A DNA stretch of 64,000 bases from Trichoplax sp. H2 (GCA_003344405.1 NOWV01000043.1:248001-312000); one strand, 5' to 3'; shown: positions 12,001 to 25,200, counted from the first letter of the stretch. Program-made: numbers and translations. The notes: generated by a model not told the origin, from the letters alone.

Positions 12001-15000
12001 CTGTAATAAAGTAAAGTAGTTGATATAAATTAGGTCCCTTTAACAATTGTTTATTAACTAATAAGAATAGTTATGCGAGACATCACGGTTTCATTTGCAA
12101 AAATATATTCGCATAACATTAAATAGATTTAATATTATATCTTGCAGTTACTTTAAAATAGCCCATTAATATAAGCGCTTGTAAGGTATACTGTACTCTA
12201 GCTGCAAGGTTAATTTAGTCATTTTAAATTATTACGGTACTAAAATAATCTGCATCGCCGTCGATATTTGCTCCAACGTTTTAATATTAAAATAGTCAAT
12301 TTTTTGCAACCTTCAGTGGATTGCTCACTACTAAATATTAGTTCATTCTGCAATCAATATTTCGCACCAACATTACCCAAATGATGAAACATATTTTATA
12401 ATAAACTAAAATAAGGCCTTAACATGTTTACTTAGTAGTAAGGATAAAATTGATATACAATATATAAAAGTTACCTGATGAATGAGCAGGAATATTGATG
12501 AAATGTCGATCTTTTATGTCGTCTTGTCTATGATCCCGAAAAGCTACGGATACTTGTCGCATAGTAGCAGCTTCATCAAGTTGTTGTAGTGCATCATGAG
12601 AATCCGCTATATTATCGTATAAGCTTGCTATTTTGGGATTACTATCGCCAAATAAAAAATTTAAAATATCCATCGCTTTTCGATAAAACGATAAAGCATC
12701 TTCAAATTTACTTTGACAAAAGTAAATTTTAGCCTTATTTCGATAAGAGTTGGCAGTATAAAGATGATTTTCACATAATTGATCCCTACTAATTCTCAAT
12801 GAACGCTCACACATAGCCAAAGCCTCATCATATTTACCTTGCTCCGTATCGATAATAGCAATGCTATTATAAGACATAGCAATGATGGGATGCTCATTAC
12901 CAGCAAACTTTCTGACGTAGCTTCTACATGACTTTTCATGCATCGCGAAAGACTCTGCATACTTTCCTTGCTTATAACGAGCATATCCCATACAGCCATA
13001 TGACATAGCTATATCAGGATGATCTTCACTTAATGACTTCTTTTGAATGTTAAGCGATTTCTCATGTAAACTAAGAGCCTGATCGACTTTTCCTTGCTTA
13101 CTGTAGACAAGGCCAATTTCATTATATAACCGAGCCACGATGGGACAGCTATCACCAAGTTTTGCAATATAAATCTCTAGCGACTTGTTATACATAGCAA
13201 GAGCGGTGTCTAATTTATGTTGAATGTAATATACATATCCAATACTGTTAAAGGATTTCGCGATATCAAGGTGTTTATTATCGTGAACTGTTAATCGAAT
13301 TTTGAACGACTTTTCAAGCGAAGAAAGAGCATGATCATACTTGCATTGATATGTATAGGCAACTCCAATATTATGATGAGACTCTGCAATATCCGGATGA
13401 TTGCTACCTAGGACCGATAATCGAATTTTAAGTGACTTTTCATGGTTAGAAATAGCCTCTTGATACTTTCCCTGACTCTGGCATACAAGGCCAGTGTTGT
13501 TATATGACTGTGCAATATCAAGATGGTCATGGCTAAAAAAAGACGTTTGAATTTTAAGTGACTTTTCAAAGTTAGATAAAGCCTCATCGTAGTTGGCTTG
13601 ATCATTATAGATAAATCCTTTATTGTTATATAACTGTGCAATTTTTGGATGATTGTGGCCTAATGCTGAAGATATTATTTCGTATGATTTGTCGTACATG
13701 GAAAGAGCATCTGTGTACTTGCCTTGATTGGAATAGACATCGCCTTTATTATTGTATGATTGTGCAACATCAGGATGACTGTGACCTAGGGCTGCTAATT
13801 GAATTTCAAGTGATTTCTCATACATAGATAGAGCCTCGTTATCCTTGCCTTGGTTCTTGTAGACAATTCCGATGTTGTTGTAGGATTTGGCAACATCGGG
13901 ATGATGGTGACCAAGAACGGATAATTGAATTGCAAGAGATTTCTCATACTCTGTAAGAGCTTCCCTATATTTGCCTTGATTCATGTAGACGAGACCCTTA
14001 CTATTATAAGACTGTGCAACATCAAGATGATCATAACCAAGAACTGATGTTTGAATTTCGAGTGATTTATTGATCATTAAAAGAGCTTCTTCATGCTTGC
14101 CTTGACTAGTAAGTACAGCTCCTTTGTTATTATATGTTTTTGCGACATCAGGATGGTGATGACCAAGGACTGATAACTGGATATCAAGTGATTTCTTAAA
14201 CTCAGAAAAGGCCTCATCATATTTGCCTTGATACTTATACACAATTCCAAACTTATTGTATAACTTGGCAATATCAGGATGATTGTGATCAAGAACTTTT
14301 TTCTGAATTTTGAGCGATTTCTTGTACTCTGAAATAGCCTCTTCATATTTACCTTGATTACACAAGACAGATCCCTTATTACCATGTGATAAAGCAACCT
14401 GAGCATGTTCATAGCCCAAGGTTGATTGTTGAACTTTGAGCGATTTGTCATACTTTGTCAGAGCATTGTCATATTCACCTTGATTCATATAGACGAGACC
14501 AATGTTATTATGGCACTTGGCAACATCAGGATGATTGCGACCCAGGATAGACGATCGAATTTTTAAAGACTTCTCATATACGGAAAGAGCCAATTTATGC
14601 TTGCCTTGAGCATTGTATACATTTCCTATGTTGTTGTATGTCTTGGCGATATCAAGATGATTTTCACCAAGAACGCATGATTGAATCTCGGTAGCTTTCT
14701 CATATTCAGAAAGAGCCATAGTATACTTGCTTTGATTAAAATAAACTGCTCCTTTGCAATTATATGTTTTTGCGACATCTGGATGATTACTACCAAGAGC
14801 TTCTATTTGAAGTTTTAGTGAATTTTCATGTTGAGTAAGAGCTTTGTCGTATTTTCCTTGATCGTTATAGACAGCTCCAAAGTTGTTGTAGGAAATTGCA
14901 ACATCTGGATGATGATGACCAAGAACTGATAATTGAATATCGAGAGACTTTTGGTAGATAGATAGAGCATCTTCATGCTTGCCTTGATTAGAATAGACAT

Positions 15001-16462
15001 CTCCAATATTATTATAGGACTGTGCAAGATCAGGGTGATTACCTTCGAGAACTGATGATTGAATCTTTAGCGCCTTTTGATACTTAGAAAGAGCCTCAAC
15101 ATCCTTACCTTGGCTTTTATAAATACTTCCAATGCTAATATACGTTTTTGCAACATCTGGATGATCGTATCCAAGGCTCATATGTTGAATTTTAAGTGCC
15201 TTGTTGTGCACAGAAAGTGCTTCTTCGTGATTACCTTGATTGTTATTTGTATTTCCCATATTATTGTAAGATTTTGCAACTTCAGGATGTTCGTAACCGA
15301 GAACAGCTCCTTGAATTTTAAGAGACTTGTTATACATAGAAAGAGCCTCATCGTACTTTCCTTGGCAATCATACACCTTTCCCTTGCTGTTATATAACTT
15401 AGCAATATCAGGATGCTGATGACCAAAGACTGACGATTTAATCTTGAACGATTTTTCATACTCGGAAAGTGCTTCTTCATACTTGCCTTGATGAAAATAG
15501 ACGTTGCCTATGTTTTGTAAAGACTGTGCAACATCGGGATGTTTGTCGCCAAGGATAGATAATTGAATTTTGAGTGCATTATTGTGCAAAGTAAGAGCTT
15601 CTTCGTGCTTGCCTTGATCATCCTTAACATTTCCCATATTACCATACGACTTGGCAATATCTGGATGATTGTCATCAAAGACTGCCTTTCGAATATTTAA
15701 CGCCTTCTCATACATATCTAGAGCTTGAACATTTTTTCCTTGCTTAGAATAGACATCTCCCATGCTGGTACGAGTCAGTGCAATATCAGGGTGACTATGA
15801 TCCAAGACTGAAAATTGAATTTGTAATGATTTTTGATGCTTTGAAAAAGCTTCGCTGTATTTGCCTTGATTTTGATAGACAATTCCCATATTATTGTGGC
15901 ATTTTGCAATGTCTTGATTATTGACATCGACGGCTGACGTAAGAAATTTCAATGAATTTTCATACGAGCTAATAGCTTGGTCATATTTACCTTGATGATT
16001 ATAAATTGTTCCAATTAGACTATGAGAATTTCCGACGTTTAATTTGTCGTCACTAGAATATTTTAATTTCATATCCAGTGATTTAGTATAATCACTTAAG
16101 GCTGCATCCAATTCCCCTTGTAACTGTTTAATTTCGCCTTGTCTATCTTGACATTTAGCGATTTTCATTTTATCTTCTAATTTTGCAGCTATTTTTTTCG
16201 CTTGCAGGCACCATTCTTCGCCTTTCATCCAATCACATCGTTGTATATATATGTCACTAAAACTAAGATAAAGTTCACATTGAAAGCGATCAAGTTCATC
16301 AAGGTTATTAGGGCTTCCGGATATAGTTTTAATCATTTCATGGATTTTATTATAACAAGACTCTGCCTCGTCAAGCTTGCCAGATTGGTAAAATTGAAGA
16401 CCGTCTTCGCGTAGAGCTTTTAACTTTTTGGAAATCTCAAATTTACTCGATTGATTGCCCAT
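11744..16462 (-). CDS. N-myristoylated(?) TPR-array protein with C-terminal Death domain (two exons)
   Basis: Exon 1 is 12475-16462 and exon 2 is 11744-12000. They join in phase 1 (TCA-G|AT) to give 1414 residues. The N-terminus is MGNQSSK, a good myristoylation signal (Gly2, Ser6, Lys7). About 28 TPR units of 42 residues follow (roughly residues 140-1310), many reading GHHHPDVAKTYNN.G. The second exon encodes a Death domain: GVDWRRLAIELDM, then YNEVRKIAKE, a QCYEMLYRCY helix and KLIDALVKSDLGPLAERIG. Death domains self-associate or recruit Death-domain adaptors and kinases, so the inferred role is a membrane-tethered scaffold parallel to the TPR-CARD paralog. Without splicing, the donor reads through to a short non-conserved tail. 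A strong second donor overlaps the end of the Death exon, so a longer form may exist. Confidence 0.87.
12560..16045 (-). repeat. 126-bp coding repeat: about 28 TPR units (TPR-Death gene)
   Basis: Head-to-tail 42-codon units with the core HPDVAKSYNNIG.VY..QGKY.EAL. Several central units are near-identical at protein level, for example those starting GHHHPDVA at four places, which suggests recent unit duplication or conversion. The N- and C-terminal units are diverged and pair with the corresponding end units of the TPR-CARD gene. Confidence 0.85.
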
Positions 16463-19400
16463 TTTTTATTGCCTAAAGGAGAAAAGATCGATTCGATGCT
16501 AATTATTGTTAGAATACACTTCAATTTGTAACTGTGAAGATGAATAAGTGGAAAATTATAATCATCAATTCAGTATTCCAAGATGGTCACCGTTAACTGG
16601 TTAGATTGCTTCGATTTTAGATGAGTTAAAATTGCTTCTTGCTATACGTTACCGTACTCTACCTGTCTACTGACTGTATAATATGCATTCGTATAAGGCC
16701 ATCAACCCGGAAGCAAGCGCCCCAAGTTGAATATCATTTGTAACATATAAAAACTATATATAATAAGGATGCATATAATTAACATCAAATTAGCATAATA
16801 TCCTTTAAATATTACCATATGATGACTATAAATTTCATACCGCTGAAGGTAACTGGAAAATTACGTAATGATCTCTTGAGCATTGAGCATTCTACTCTCC
16901 ACTTCAATTTAATAATAGCGATAGTTGATTTTTGTTAGCACGTTTCTAGCTGGATTTAAGATCAGAGTCTAGCATAAAACGAGAATCGTGTCAAGCTTAG
17001 AATGGGATCCAAATAGTAATGTAGGCGACCATTTTCCTCTTCTAATTCTCTGTCTTGGATGGGGAATGGAGCGGCTATAGTAGCAATAAAAACCAGTAAT
17101 GGCTACCATGGCGACTATGACCAGGGCGTTGGCCAGTAATTACCTATCTGAGTATAAATCTGCGGTACTTTGCTTTCAGTACGTAGTAGATTTAAATATT
17201 GGTTGCATTATTATTCAGTTTATTTAAAGTTTGCATGCAAGCAATGGTGATTGATATAAATAGAAGTGATAGCTGTAGTTTCAAATGCAGCTATCGAATC
17301 TTCAACAGATTCTATGGATTGCATCTATTGCTATACCTTGACTCACATATCATAAAGACACGACATAGTCCGCTTGGCTAAATCATTTCTTCCTGGAAAA
17401 TCAATACTAGATCTCGATCAGGATTGGACGCGCATCTGCAAGTTTATTCATTATCATTGGCATTATATCTTGATTGATAATATGTGATAATTTTTATTAA
17501 TTTGTGCCTTTCTTTGCTAGGGGCGGAGGCGGAGGGGAGACTACTTTGAATTCTAGAATGGCCGCACCTTACTTACAAAAAATAAGGGATGCTTCTAACT
17601 GGAGCATTTTAATTTTCTGAGATATTTTTACAGTCACTACAACCTGTAGCTTTTCTATAACTGACAAAGAAAGCTGTAGTTTATAGCTAGTATCGACAAA
17701 ATCGTAAGCAACTAGCGTCTACATCATAGAGAATACGAACAAATTATATATTTAATTGCACGACAACTGGATCCAGGAAACCGCTAGAATATTTAATTGA
17801 TATAAATTGAGGAAATATAGCGCTATTAAAATATTATTTTCAATTTTTCCATCTTAATAGCATCAAGATCGATTATTTCAGTCAATTTATTAATATTACT
17901 AATTTAGTTACATATAGGCCACTCTAATTGGGCTAACAATAAATTTAAAAAGGAAACACATTTAAAATTCTTTAAAATAAGTAGCCTTTTCTATCCAATT
18001 TTTTTATATTACGTGAAATAGGGGTGTCCAAGGTTTGTAACGTGAAATAATGCCATTACACATAAGTAATTCTTTAAGGTATTAAACTGCTAAGATCCCT
18101 AAATGCAATAATTTATCTTAAAGTATTTATTTACAAGCGAATTAGAATAATTATTATTCTTGACAAAATCTGTTAAATAATCGTTCTATTTAATGCTAGT
18201 GTCGTCATCAGTTTACTTACCAGCTTATCATTTATTTCTACTAACATTATTCATCAGAACTATTTCATTAATTAATGGCAACCTGATATTCATTTGCACC
18301 GTGCAAGTTCAAAGAGCTCTTTATTAAAACAAGGGGTCGATTAATCCATCTAATCTGTAAATATTCCTATAATGTTACTTCAATATGCTGGAACTATTAT
18401 TGATATTGGATTTCTTTAATCATACACGTAAGATGCCATATGGTTTAATTTCATGAATTTGTACCAGTAATTAACCTTTAACATTAGTATTACGATACCA
18501 GAAATAGAACTGCTGTGTTTGATATCTTCTGAAGCCAGATATGTCTAATCATAGCCAATGAATAAATATAAATTGAAAGGCTTCATTACTTTAGCTTTCA
18601 GTTAAACTGTTTGATCTTGCTATCATACATTTAGAAAGTCCTCATGTTTTTATACACAACTTAAGCACTACCTACTGTAACGTGGTATATAAATTATTTA
18701 TTATTAAGACACTAATCTATACGCTTTTGCAATCAACTCGTAATTTATAACCTGTAAGCTAAGTGCTACGTTATAACAGGGTTCAATGTTTATGTAAATC
18801 TCAACGATACTCGAATGACTATAACCAGTGCAGTAATTTGCAGAATTTGCAATTTAAAAATTGGAAATACAATTTCAATATTGGTTAAGTAATTTTTCGT
18901 AACGATAACTACTCTCTCCAATTTCAAGTGAAATTGCACGAAGACGAATTGATTGGATACCTAGCAGAAATTAAAGCACTTTTTATGTCTCAGATTCTCG
19001 GTGATGTGTATTTTGTTAATTAATAAAGTTAACAAGGAACATCTCTCTTAAATATGTACAGTCAGAGAAATTTAATGTTTCCACCAATGTAGCTGCACGT
19101 TGTTGCAGTGGCTCCAATATACACTATACAGTAATATAAATATTCGAAATATAGTAAATTAATATCGTTGTAGAATGGAGTACAGGATTAACTGTGTGAC
19201 AAATTCAAGTGCTAATTATTTGGCGTAAGTCCTATCTCAACGTCTGAAAATTATTTTCAAGTATGGAAATAGAATGAATGACTCCATTACACTGCTATAT
19301 TGTAACTATTTTATCTGACTTGCCGCAGATGTATTAGTACATTTTAAATAGAATTTAATATCGGAACCTGAAGCATATTTTCACACTTTGTCATTGTTAT

Positions 19401-21720
19401 GCTGATGTCAAAGCCAGATGGTAACTCCGACCGCTTCTTAGGTCGTAAACAAGAACTGATGAGACGATGTTTGTGTTAGTAAGGATTTGTCTCGATCAAC
19501 AATTCAGATTTAGTCTAAACATGCTGCAGAAGTGTTAGTGCCTATGCATTCATTAGCATGTCTTTAATGTTGAGAACTAGTCAATTGAATAAAAATACTG
19601 GTATAAGAATATATGTCAAAGCATTCACGATGGTGTTATTCTATATTTATCCTTATTAAAATTTCTAGTAGTAAACTAAACTAGAGTACATACAATTTCA
19701 TCGCCATTCAATTTAATCATGATACAAGATTGCCGCCTATTAACACCCATAATCATATTATAAACAGATTGTTTGATCCTTTTGCGGGTGTTAAAAAAAA
19801 AATTTTCTTTGAAAAAATAAGATCATTTTCTGAGAAAGATGGAAGCATCCATTTCAAGAGATACACCACGCATTTCATTTATATTTAATTCAAATTTTAT
19901 TTTGATTGAGTTGAAGAAAAATCAGAATCTTTTTTTGACTTTGCACTGCATTGAATAATGTACGCGTATACGACAAAAAACATTTAATGTAAGTTTTTTT
20001 CATAGATTTATAAAAACATCCAGTTTATGGGGATTCCATTTTCGAATGGAGAATAAGTCATGGCAGGGGGACTGATTACTGACGTAGCAATAATTTATGG
20101 CAGCCGATAATGATTTGGCTATAAGTAGAAATAACATGCAGCAAGAAGCAATATTACTTAAATACAGTGCTATTATACAAATACATGAAACAGGAATTAA
20201 ATTTTTGTTGGCAATTATAATCAGATAACATTTTGAATACACTGCAAAGGAAAAAAATTGTGAAATAATAAAGCAAAGACTTCCGTATAACATACGAGTA
20301 GACATCGGTAAATATAACAAATAATAAACCATTCAATAACAATGCAGTCCATTAGTCGAAATTTATAAGCGGAACATAAATTTTAAAATGTTAAATACAG
20401 TATATCATTAAGAATGTTTACAAGGTCCATCCTTCATAATTATTCTTATTTGTATAAGACAGTATTTTCCTGCCCGAATAACAATTATAAATGAAAATTT
20501 TATGTATTTATCTAGAGGTCATACTTGAACATAGGGAAAGAAATAATCTCAGAGTCAATCATTCATTATAATCGTGAGAGACAATAATCCATTGATATCA
20601 TGCGAACCAAGTGCAAAGTCCTATCTTGACACTTGCAACCCACATAGGGTGCACAGATTTTGTTTATTAATCAGATGAAGCGATATTATCAATCAATTAT
20701 GCCATAAGCTGAAAGGAAGTCATTATTCCGATATCTATTTTCTTAACTATGTATTAATCTATCATATGGATTTAATGAATCAAAATCACGATGACAATAA
20801 CCAGGAAACAACTCATTTGCATCATTAGAATTCGTTTAGATTAACATTTAGTACTGATAAGTAACACGATTCGAAATTAGGAAAGAGCTCGTAGATTAGC
20901 AAAAAAGTTACAGTATAGAATATTTATTGAACCAATTCTATCAGGCTAGTCATCAATGTCATTGCACCTGATTTGGTTTTAATATTGTTATTTCCAAAGC
21001 GCATAAAAAAGCATGCAGAAGGGATCAAATTAATTTGATTTTACACACTAACAAATGAATTACTCGCATACAATTTTTATTGCATAATGTAAGATTGATA
21101 TGCTAGTATATAGAAAAAAATCTAGGTGTACATTGCATGCTATTATTAATACTTCATACCATTGAAATTGTTTGAGAAAAAGTGATTGAACCCAGATATG
21201 TTAGTAAAATGAAAATTTTTAGTGTTTAAGCATAAACAGAAACATTTATAAATAGTCCTTATATATACGTTACGATCAAAAGTCTAGAAATAAACAGACT
21301 GAGATTGACATTAATTGGAAATTAAAATTTAACTTTCGCCATTACAAGATTGAGCTTCTCTCATGTAATAGGATTACAGAATTTCTTTCCTTTTTGTGTA
21401 GTGTACAATGTACAGTATAATATATAAGCTTGTTGTATATTTTTAAGCAAAGATAGATAATATCCAAAGAATACGGATAAAGTCAACGATAGATTTGCAG
21501 TTGTTAGACACGAAACAGCGTAATTGTTAAGCAAATAACAGGATGGACCATATAATAACTCGTATATGGATAATAATAATAGTAGAAAGAAGGCAGGTGT
21601 AATGACCAAGTCTCATTTCTGCCAACCTTAGCAGCAAATAACGGTACCTCTAAACTGTGCAACTTCGTAGTCTTGCCAACAATCTTGTTTTAAGTAAATT
21701 AGTGAAAGGGTACATGAACG
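16463..21720. other. Intergenic region, no gene recognised
   Basis: The stretch is AT-rich, with only short hydrophobic or low-complexity open frames on both strands. The part nearest 16463 is the presumed promoter of the TPR-Death gene; TATAAAT occurs near 17153 but nothing ties it to a gene. The part just below 21721 is the presumed 3' UTR of the BH3 gene. I see no RNA gene or mobile element. Confidence 0.5.
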
Positions 21721-22257
21721 CTATCTTGTACCATCATTGCTTTCTTCACTAATGGAAGAATGATAGTAAGTGGTAGTAGTCGTTGAAGAAGTACCTGCCC
21801 ACCACTGTCTCAATCTTGAAGCAGGAGATTCACCAGAGGATGATGACCTGGGTACTTTAAAATCGACCAGAAATCGATCGCTAATCGATTGCAACTCTCT
21901 TCCAATTTCTATTTCGGTTGCGAGGGAATGACGCCGCGGCCTCACTTCTTCAATTTGATTCTCTGCTGGTTCATCATCATCATTTAGTGCCATTGCTGAT
22001 GAGACGCAAGCCATATTCTGAATAATTGGTACAGATTGAGGTCTACGAATTAAGGAGGTTTTCTTTCTCAGTGATAGACGCTCAGAAGATTGCCGAAATG
22101 AAAATGTCATCTTTTCTTCTCTATCATCATCATCATCATCATCATATAAATCGATTTCGAAACGGTTTCGTCGAATTGATGGAACATCAATTGGATCTGA
22201 TTGAGGCAATTTTTGGCTACCATATTTATCTAATGAAAATTGCTGATCGTTTGCCAT
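21721..22257 (-). CDS. Candidate BH3-only protein, 178 aa, intronless
   Basis: The frame from ATG at 22255-22257 to the stop is polar and probably disordered, with an Asp run (residues 39-45, encoded by a GAT repeat). Residues 115-130 read EIEIGRELQSISDRFL, matching BH3: hydrophobic positions I118, L122, I125 and F129, invariant Leu122 and Asp127, and a small residue (Ser126) before the Asp. This spacing is that of BIM/BMF-type BH3 helices, which dock in the groove of BCL-2 proteins at mitochondria. R106-P-R-R-H-S111 is an Akt-like site just before the helix, and R72-P-Q-S75-V-P77 is a 14-3-3 mode-1-like site, as in BAD. No other BH motif or hydrophobic tail is present. An unrelated disordered protein with a chance amphipathic helix cannot be excluded. 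Confidence 0.62.
   Translation of the reverse strand: MANDQQFSLDKYGSQKLPQSDPIDVPSIRRNRFEIDLYDDDDDDDREEKMTFSFRQSSERLSLRKKTSLIRRPQSVPIIQNMACVSSAMALNDDDEPAENQIEEVRPRRHSLATEIEIGRELQSISDRFLVDFKVPRSSSSGESPASRLRQWWAGTSSTTTTTYYHSSISEESNDGTR
21868..21915 (-). other. BH3 motif (residues 115-130)
   Basis: The segment is E-I-E-I-G-R-E-L-Q-S-I-S-D-R-F-L. The pattern h1-xxx-h2(L)-xx-h3-(small)-D-x-h4 is met at every position. This is recognised from established BH3 consensus, not from a profile search. Confidence 0.65.
22122..22147. repeat. ATC/GAT trinucleotide microsatellite in coding sequence
   Basis: About eight consecutive ATC triplets on the plus strand encode the Asp run in the BH3-candidate protein on the minus strand. 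Length polymorphism is likely. Confidence 0.9.
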
Positions 22258-25200
22258 TATGATATGAAATGTAGTTTAACATAGAATGCAAAGCAAGAAA
22301 TTTTACACTGCCTGGCAAATTGTATCCAATTTTTAACGTAGACTGCAAAGTACAGAACTTGTTGTATTGGAAGTAATTTGTTCCAATGCTACAGATGGTA
22401 TTCCGTAGTCTCTAGTTTGTGCTGTAATTTCCCAATCGAAACAATACTAGTATTGTCGTTGATTACTGGATTAAATTGTAGTGCGATTTGCTAACTTTAA
22501 AATTCTCCAGGCAAAATGATCTTTTCAATAGCAACCGATGCGCTATCTTTTTAATGATAATCGTTGCACGGAAAAATAAACCCTATATAGTCCCAAGGTT
22601 GTAATCCGGCTTTCGAGAAACTTATTATACAGCTTCTATGATTGTTTACCTATTTGGATAGAAGGAAGTCATTGATGAGTACTTTTACGATATGAATAAT
22701 TGAGCAACATTTTCAATTAAAGAATAAGCGAGAAATTGTTCAAATTCTACAAGTACGTACTGCAATCTGCTAATCGTATCCAATCGAGTCGAATGTAATA
22801 ACATTTACTGCATTCAATGCGTTTCTGGAAAGTTGGATGGTTTTATTCGCTACCTAGCTTGAATCACAGAGTAGATAAGAATAACAAGACGGAGATAAAA
22901 GGTGGAAAAATTGCTTGATCGTTTGAAAAGAAGGTGGTTGTGGACGCCTAATCAATAAAAAGATGATAAATGATCGTTAGTGATGGACAGATGATGACAT
23001 ATAGGATCAAAAAACAAAGGTTTTCTCCAGTTAAATTCGGTTGGCAAAGTAAGTTTGTTGACGAAATTTTTGTATCGTAATTCGGCACTGCTTTAGCGTT
23101 ATCGAATCGTTTCAACGTGTTTACTCACTTCTACTGTATTTGTTGCTTATTGCAATGGTTATTTTTCCTTATTCAGCCTTCCATAGGAAGATCAATAACC
23201 TACGTATTTATTAGTTCTAGTCTGGAATTGGTGGTAGAGCACGTTACACGAAATGGAATCTGTAAGTTGCTATTCATTAACGCCACGTTATAAAGATGAT
23301 GGAACGACCCAGTATCAGGCAATGATGGATGTTGCAAGATGGCTGCACCCGGAAGAGTTTGTTGATTCATTTAATTTTAAATACGAGGATATATTTACAG
23401 TAAAATCCTTTTTTATGACTACACGAATGTCTATGCCGGCCTTGGTGTTTACAAAATAACTCTACTTGGCTCTCTGGCCAATATACTGTAGAATCTATAC
23501 AGTGTTTGTACAGTGCAATGTACAGCCTGTTTCTGTCCAATTTTTTTTCTTGTAACTTTGCCATATTATAGGCGTGACAATTCTTGGTAAAGGGCATAGC
23601 GTTCAATATATCAAGAACATTGGGTTCAATCTTGATGGACATGTCCACGAGAGTGGATATGTAACTCTATAACTATCCTATAGCAGTTTATGAACTCGGT
23701 GATGGTTTAGGAAATTGTTGTTTACATGATGTCATGGTGAGTCATAAGATTGATGATGGCGATAATCGCCATTATTAGCGTGATTGCAAAAGAGATCAAA
23801 TGGATAGGATTGAAATCATGGTATCCTAACTTTGATTTCAACTGTCGTCATTGATCCCCTTATTTTATATTTTTGAAATCATTACGCTATGAATATTGAT
23901 AAGGTGATTGTTGCGCGATGATTTGGAGCATTTAAACAAGAAATGAAATACATGAAAAATGAAGAAATAGCCATTTGTAATGCTAACTCACTCCATTTCT
24001 TGAATCCCTTTAAGGAAATGTTATGATGGTAAGCTAGCTTGCTTGAACAACTACTTCCAATAAGACATTACTCTCATGACAGTCGTCCTGCTTTAGCCCA
24101 TTACCTATCATTTTAACTCGTGTTTTTTAATTGGCCGCCTGACCAATAATAACGCCAAACTAGTGAAATGTACCGTATCATCAGTTTAATTGATGCCGGT
24201 CTCAAGATGAATGTGCTAAAATGATGATTTTAAAAATGACTCCATTCTAGTAAGAGTACGTTCGTCTATGTATAGCTTACCTTGTAAAAGATACCTGATG
24301 AGCACAAGTGTGGTTGAAAATCGGATAGGAATGGCAGTCAATGAATTAAATAGAGATTCTTTGCTGGAGGTTTGCACTGTTTTTAAAGATGATTCGCCCA
24401 CGCTCTTTTGGCTTGGTGTCGAATATCGTTTATTAATCAGTGAATCTTTTGGTGAATTTTTATTTGATCCAAGCTATTGCTTGATGTTAATCTTGAGGGA
24501 TTATCGTTCTGTATTTCAACATGTAATTGTTAATTTCGATTCGCGATGATCGTTTCAGCCGTCTTTTGAATGGCTTCTTTACAAGAGCACCCATGTATCA
24601 AGGTCTTGTCAAAATGGGTTTACTGTGATCTTCCTTTTACCCTCTTCTAGTCTATTTCTATTTCTATTTCTTGTCGGAAATTTCAACAGCGATGCCAGAA
24701 ATGATTGCCAGCTCCAATTAGTCAAGTGTAATTCTTCTTTGTGTTTCAAAGCGTCGTCGAGGTTGGATCGATGACTTTGCAATGGATGATTGCAATTTGC
24801 AAAGTAGAACAGTTTAGTTTGCAATGACCAAGGTGATAGGATGGCGTCTAGTATTGTCCAAGCAGAACAAATTGAATGTGTCCCTGCTGGTCTTCTCTCT
24901 ATTAAATACTGATGATTCTTCTGGTCTATTCTAAGTCTAACTGGATTACATAATCGTTCCTTTATATAGTTACTTGTCTGCAGTTGCTCGATTCTTCAAT
25001 ACAAATCAAATAAACAACATGAATGCCACAAAGAGTCTTTGCAACGTTTTGGTGACGTTTTTCAATTGGGTTTTACTTATACAAGACTCGGCCTTGACCA
25101 ACGCCATGGTTACAGTAGAGTATTGTGTAACTGATGACATGAAACAGTATCTTGGACTTTCACAACGACCAGAAAAGTCTGCAACTGGAATTAATATGCA

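Noticed and set aside
13408-15480. Open frames of 60-124 codons on both strands within the TPR-Death exon
   Set aside because: Shadows of the repeated coding unit, without independent start context or domains.
20000-20342. Hydrophobic frames of 62 and 110 codons on the minus strand
   Set aside because: AT-rich sequence readily gives hydrophobic frames; no splice support, homology or paralog seen.
21361-21609. Hydrophobic minus-strand frame downstream of the BH3 candidate, considered as a spliced membrane tail
   Set aside because: No convincing donor/acceptor pair keeps the frame; the BH3 gene has its own stop at 21721.
24268-24549. 93-codon plus-strand frame
   Set aside because: An open minus-strand frame overlaps its start, and it has no recognisable domain. 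It could be an orphan gene but nothing supports it.
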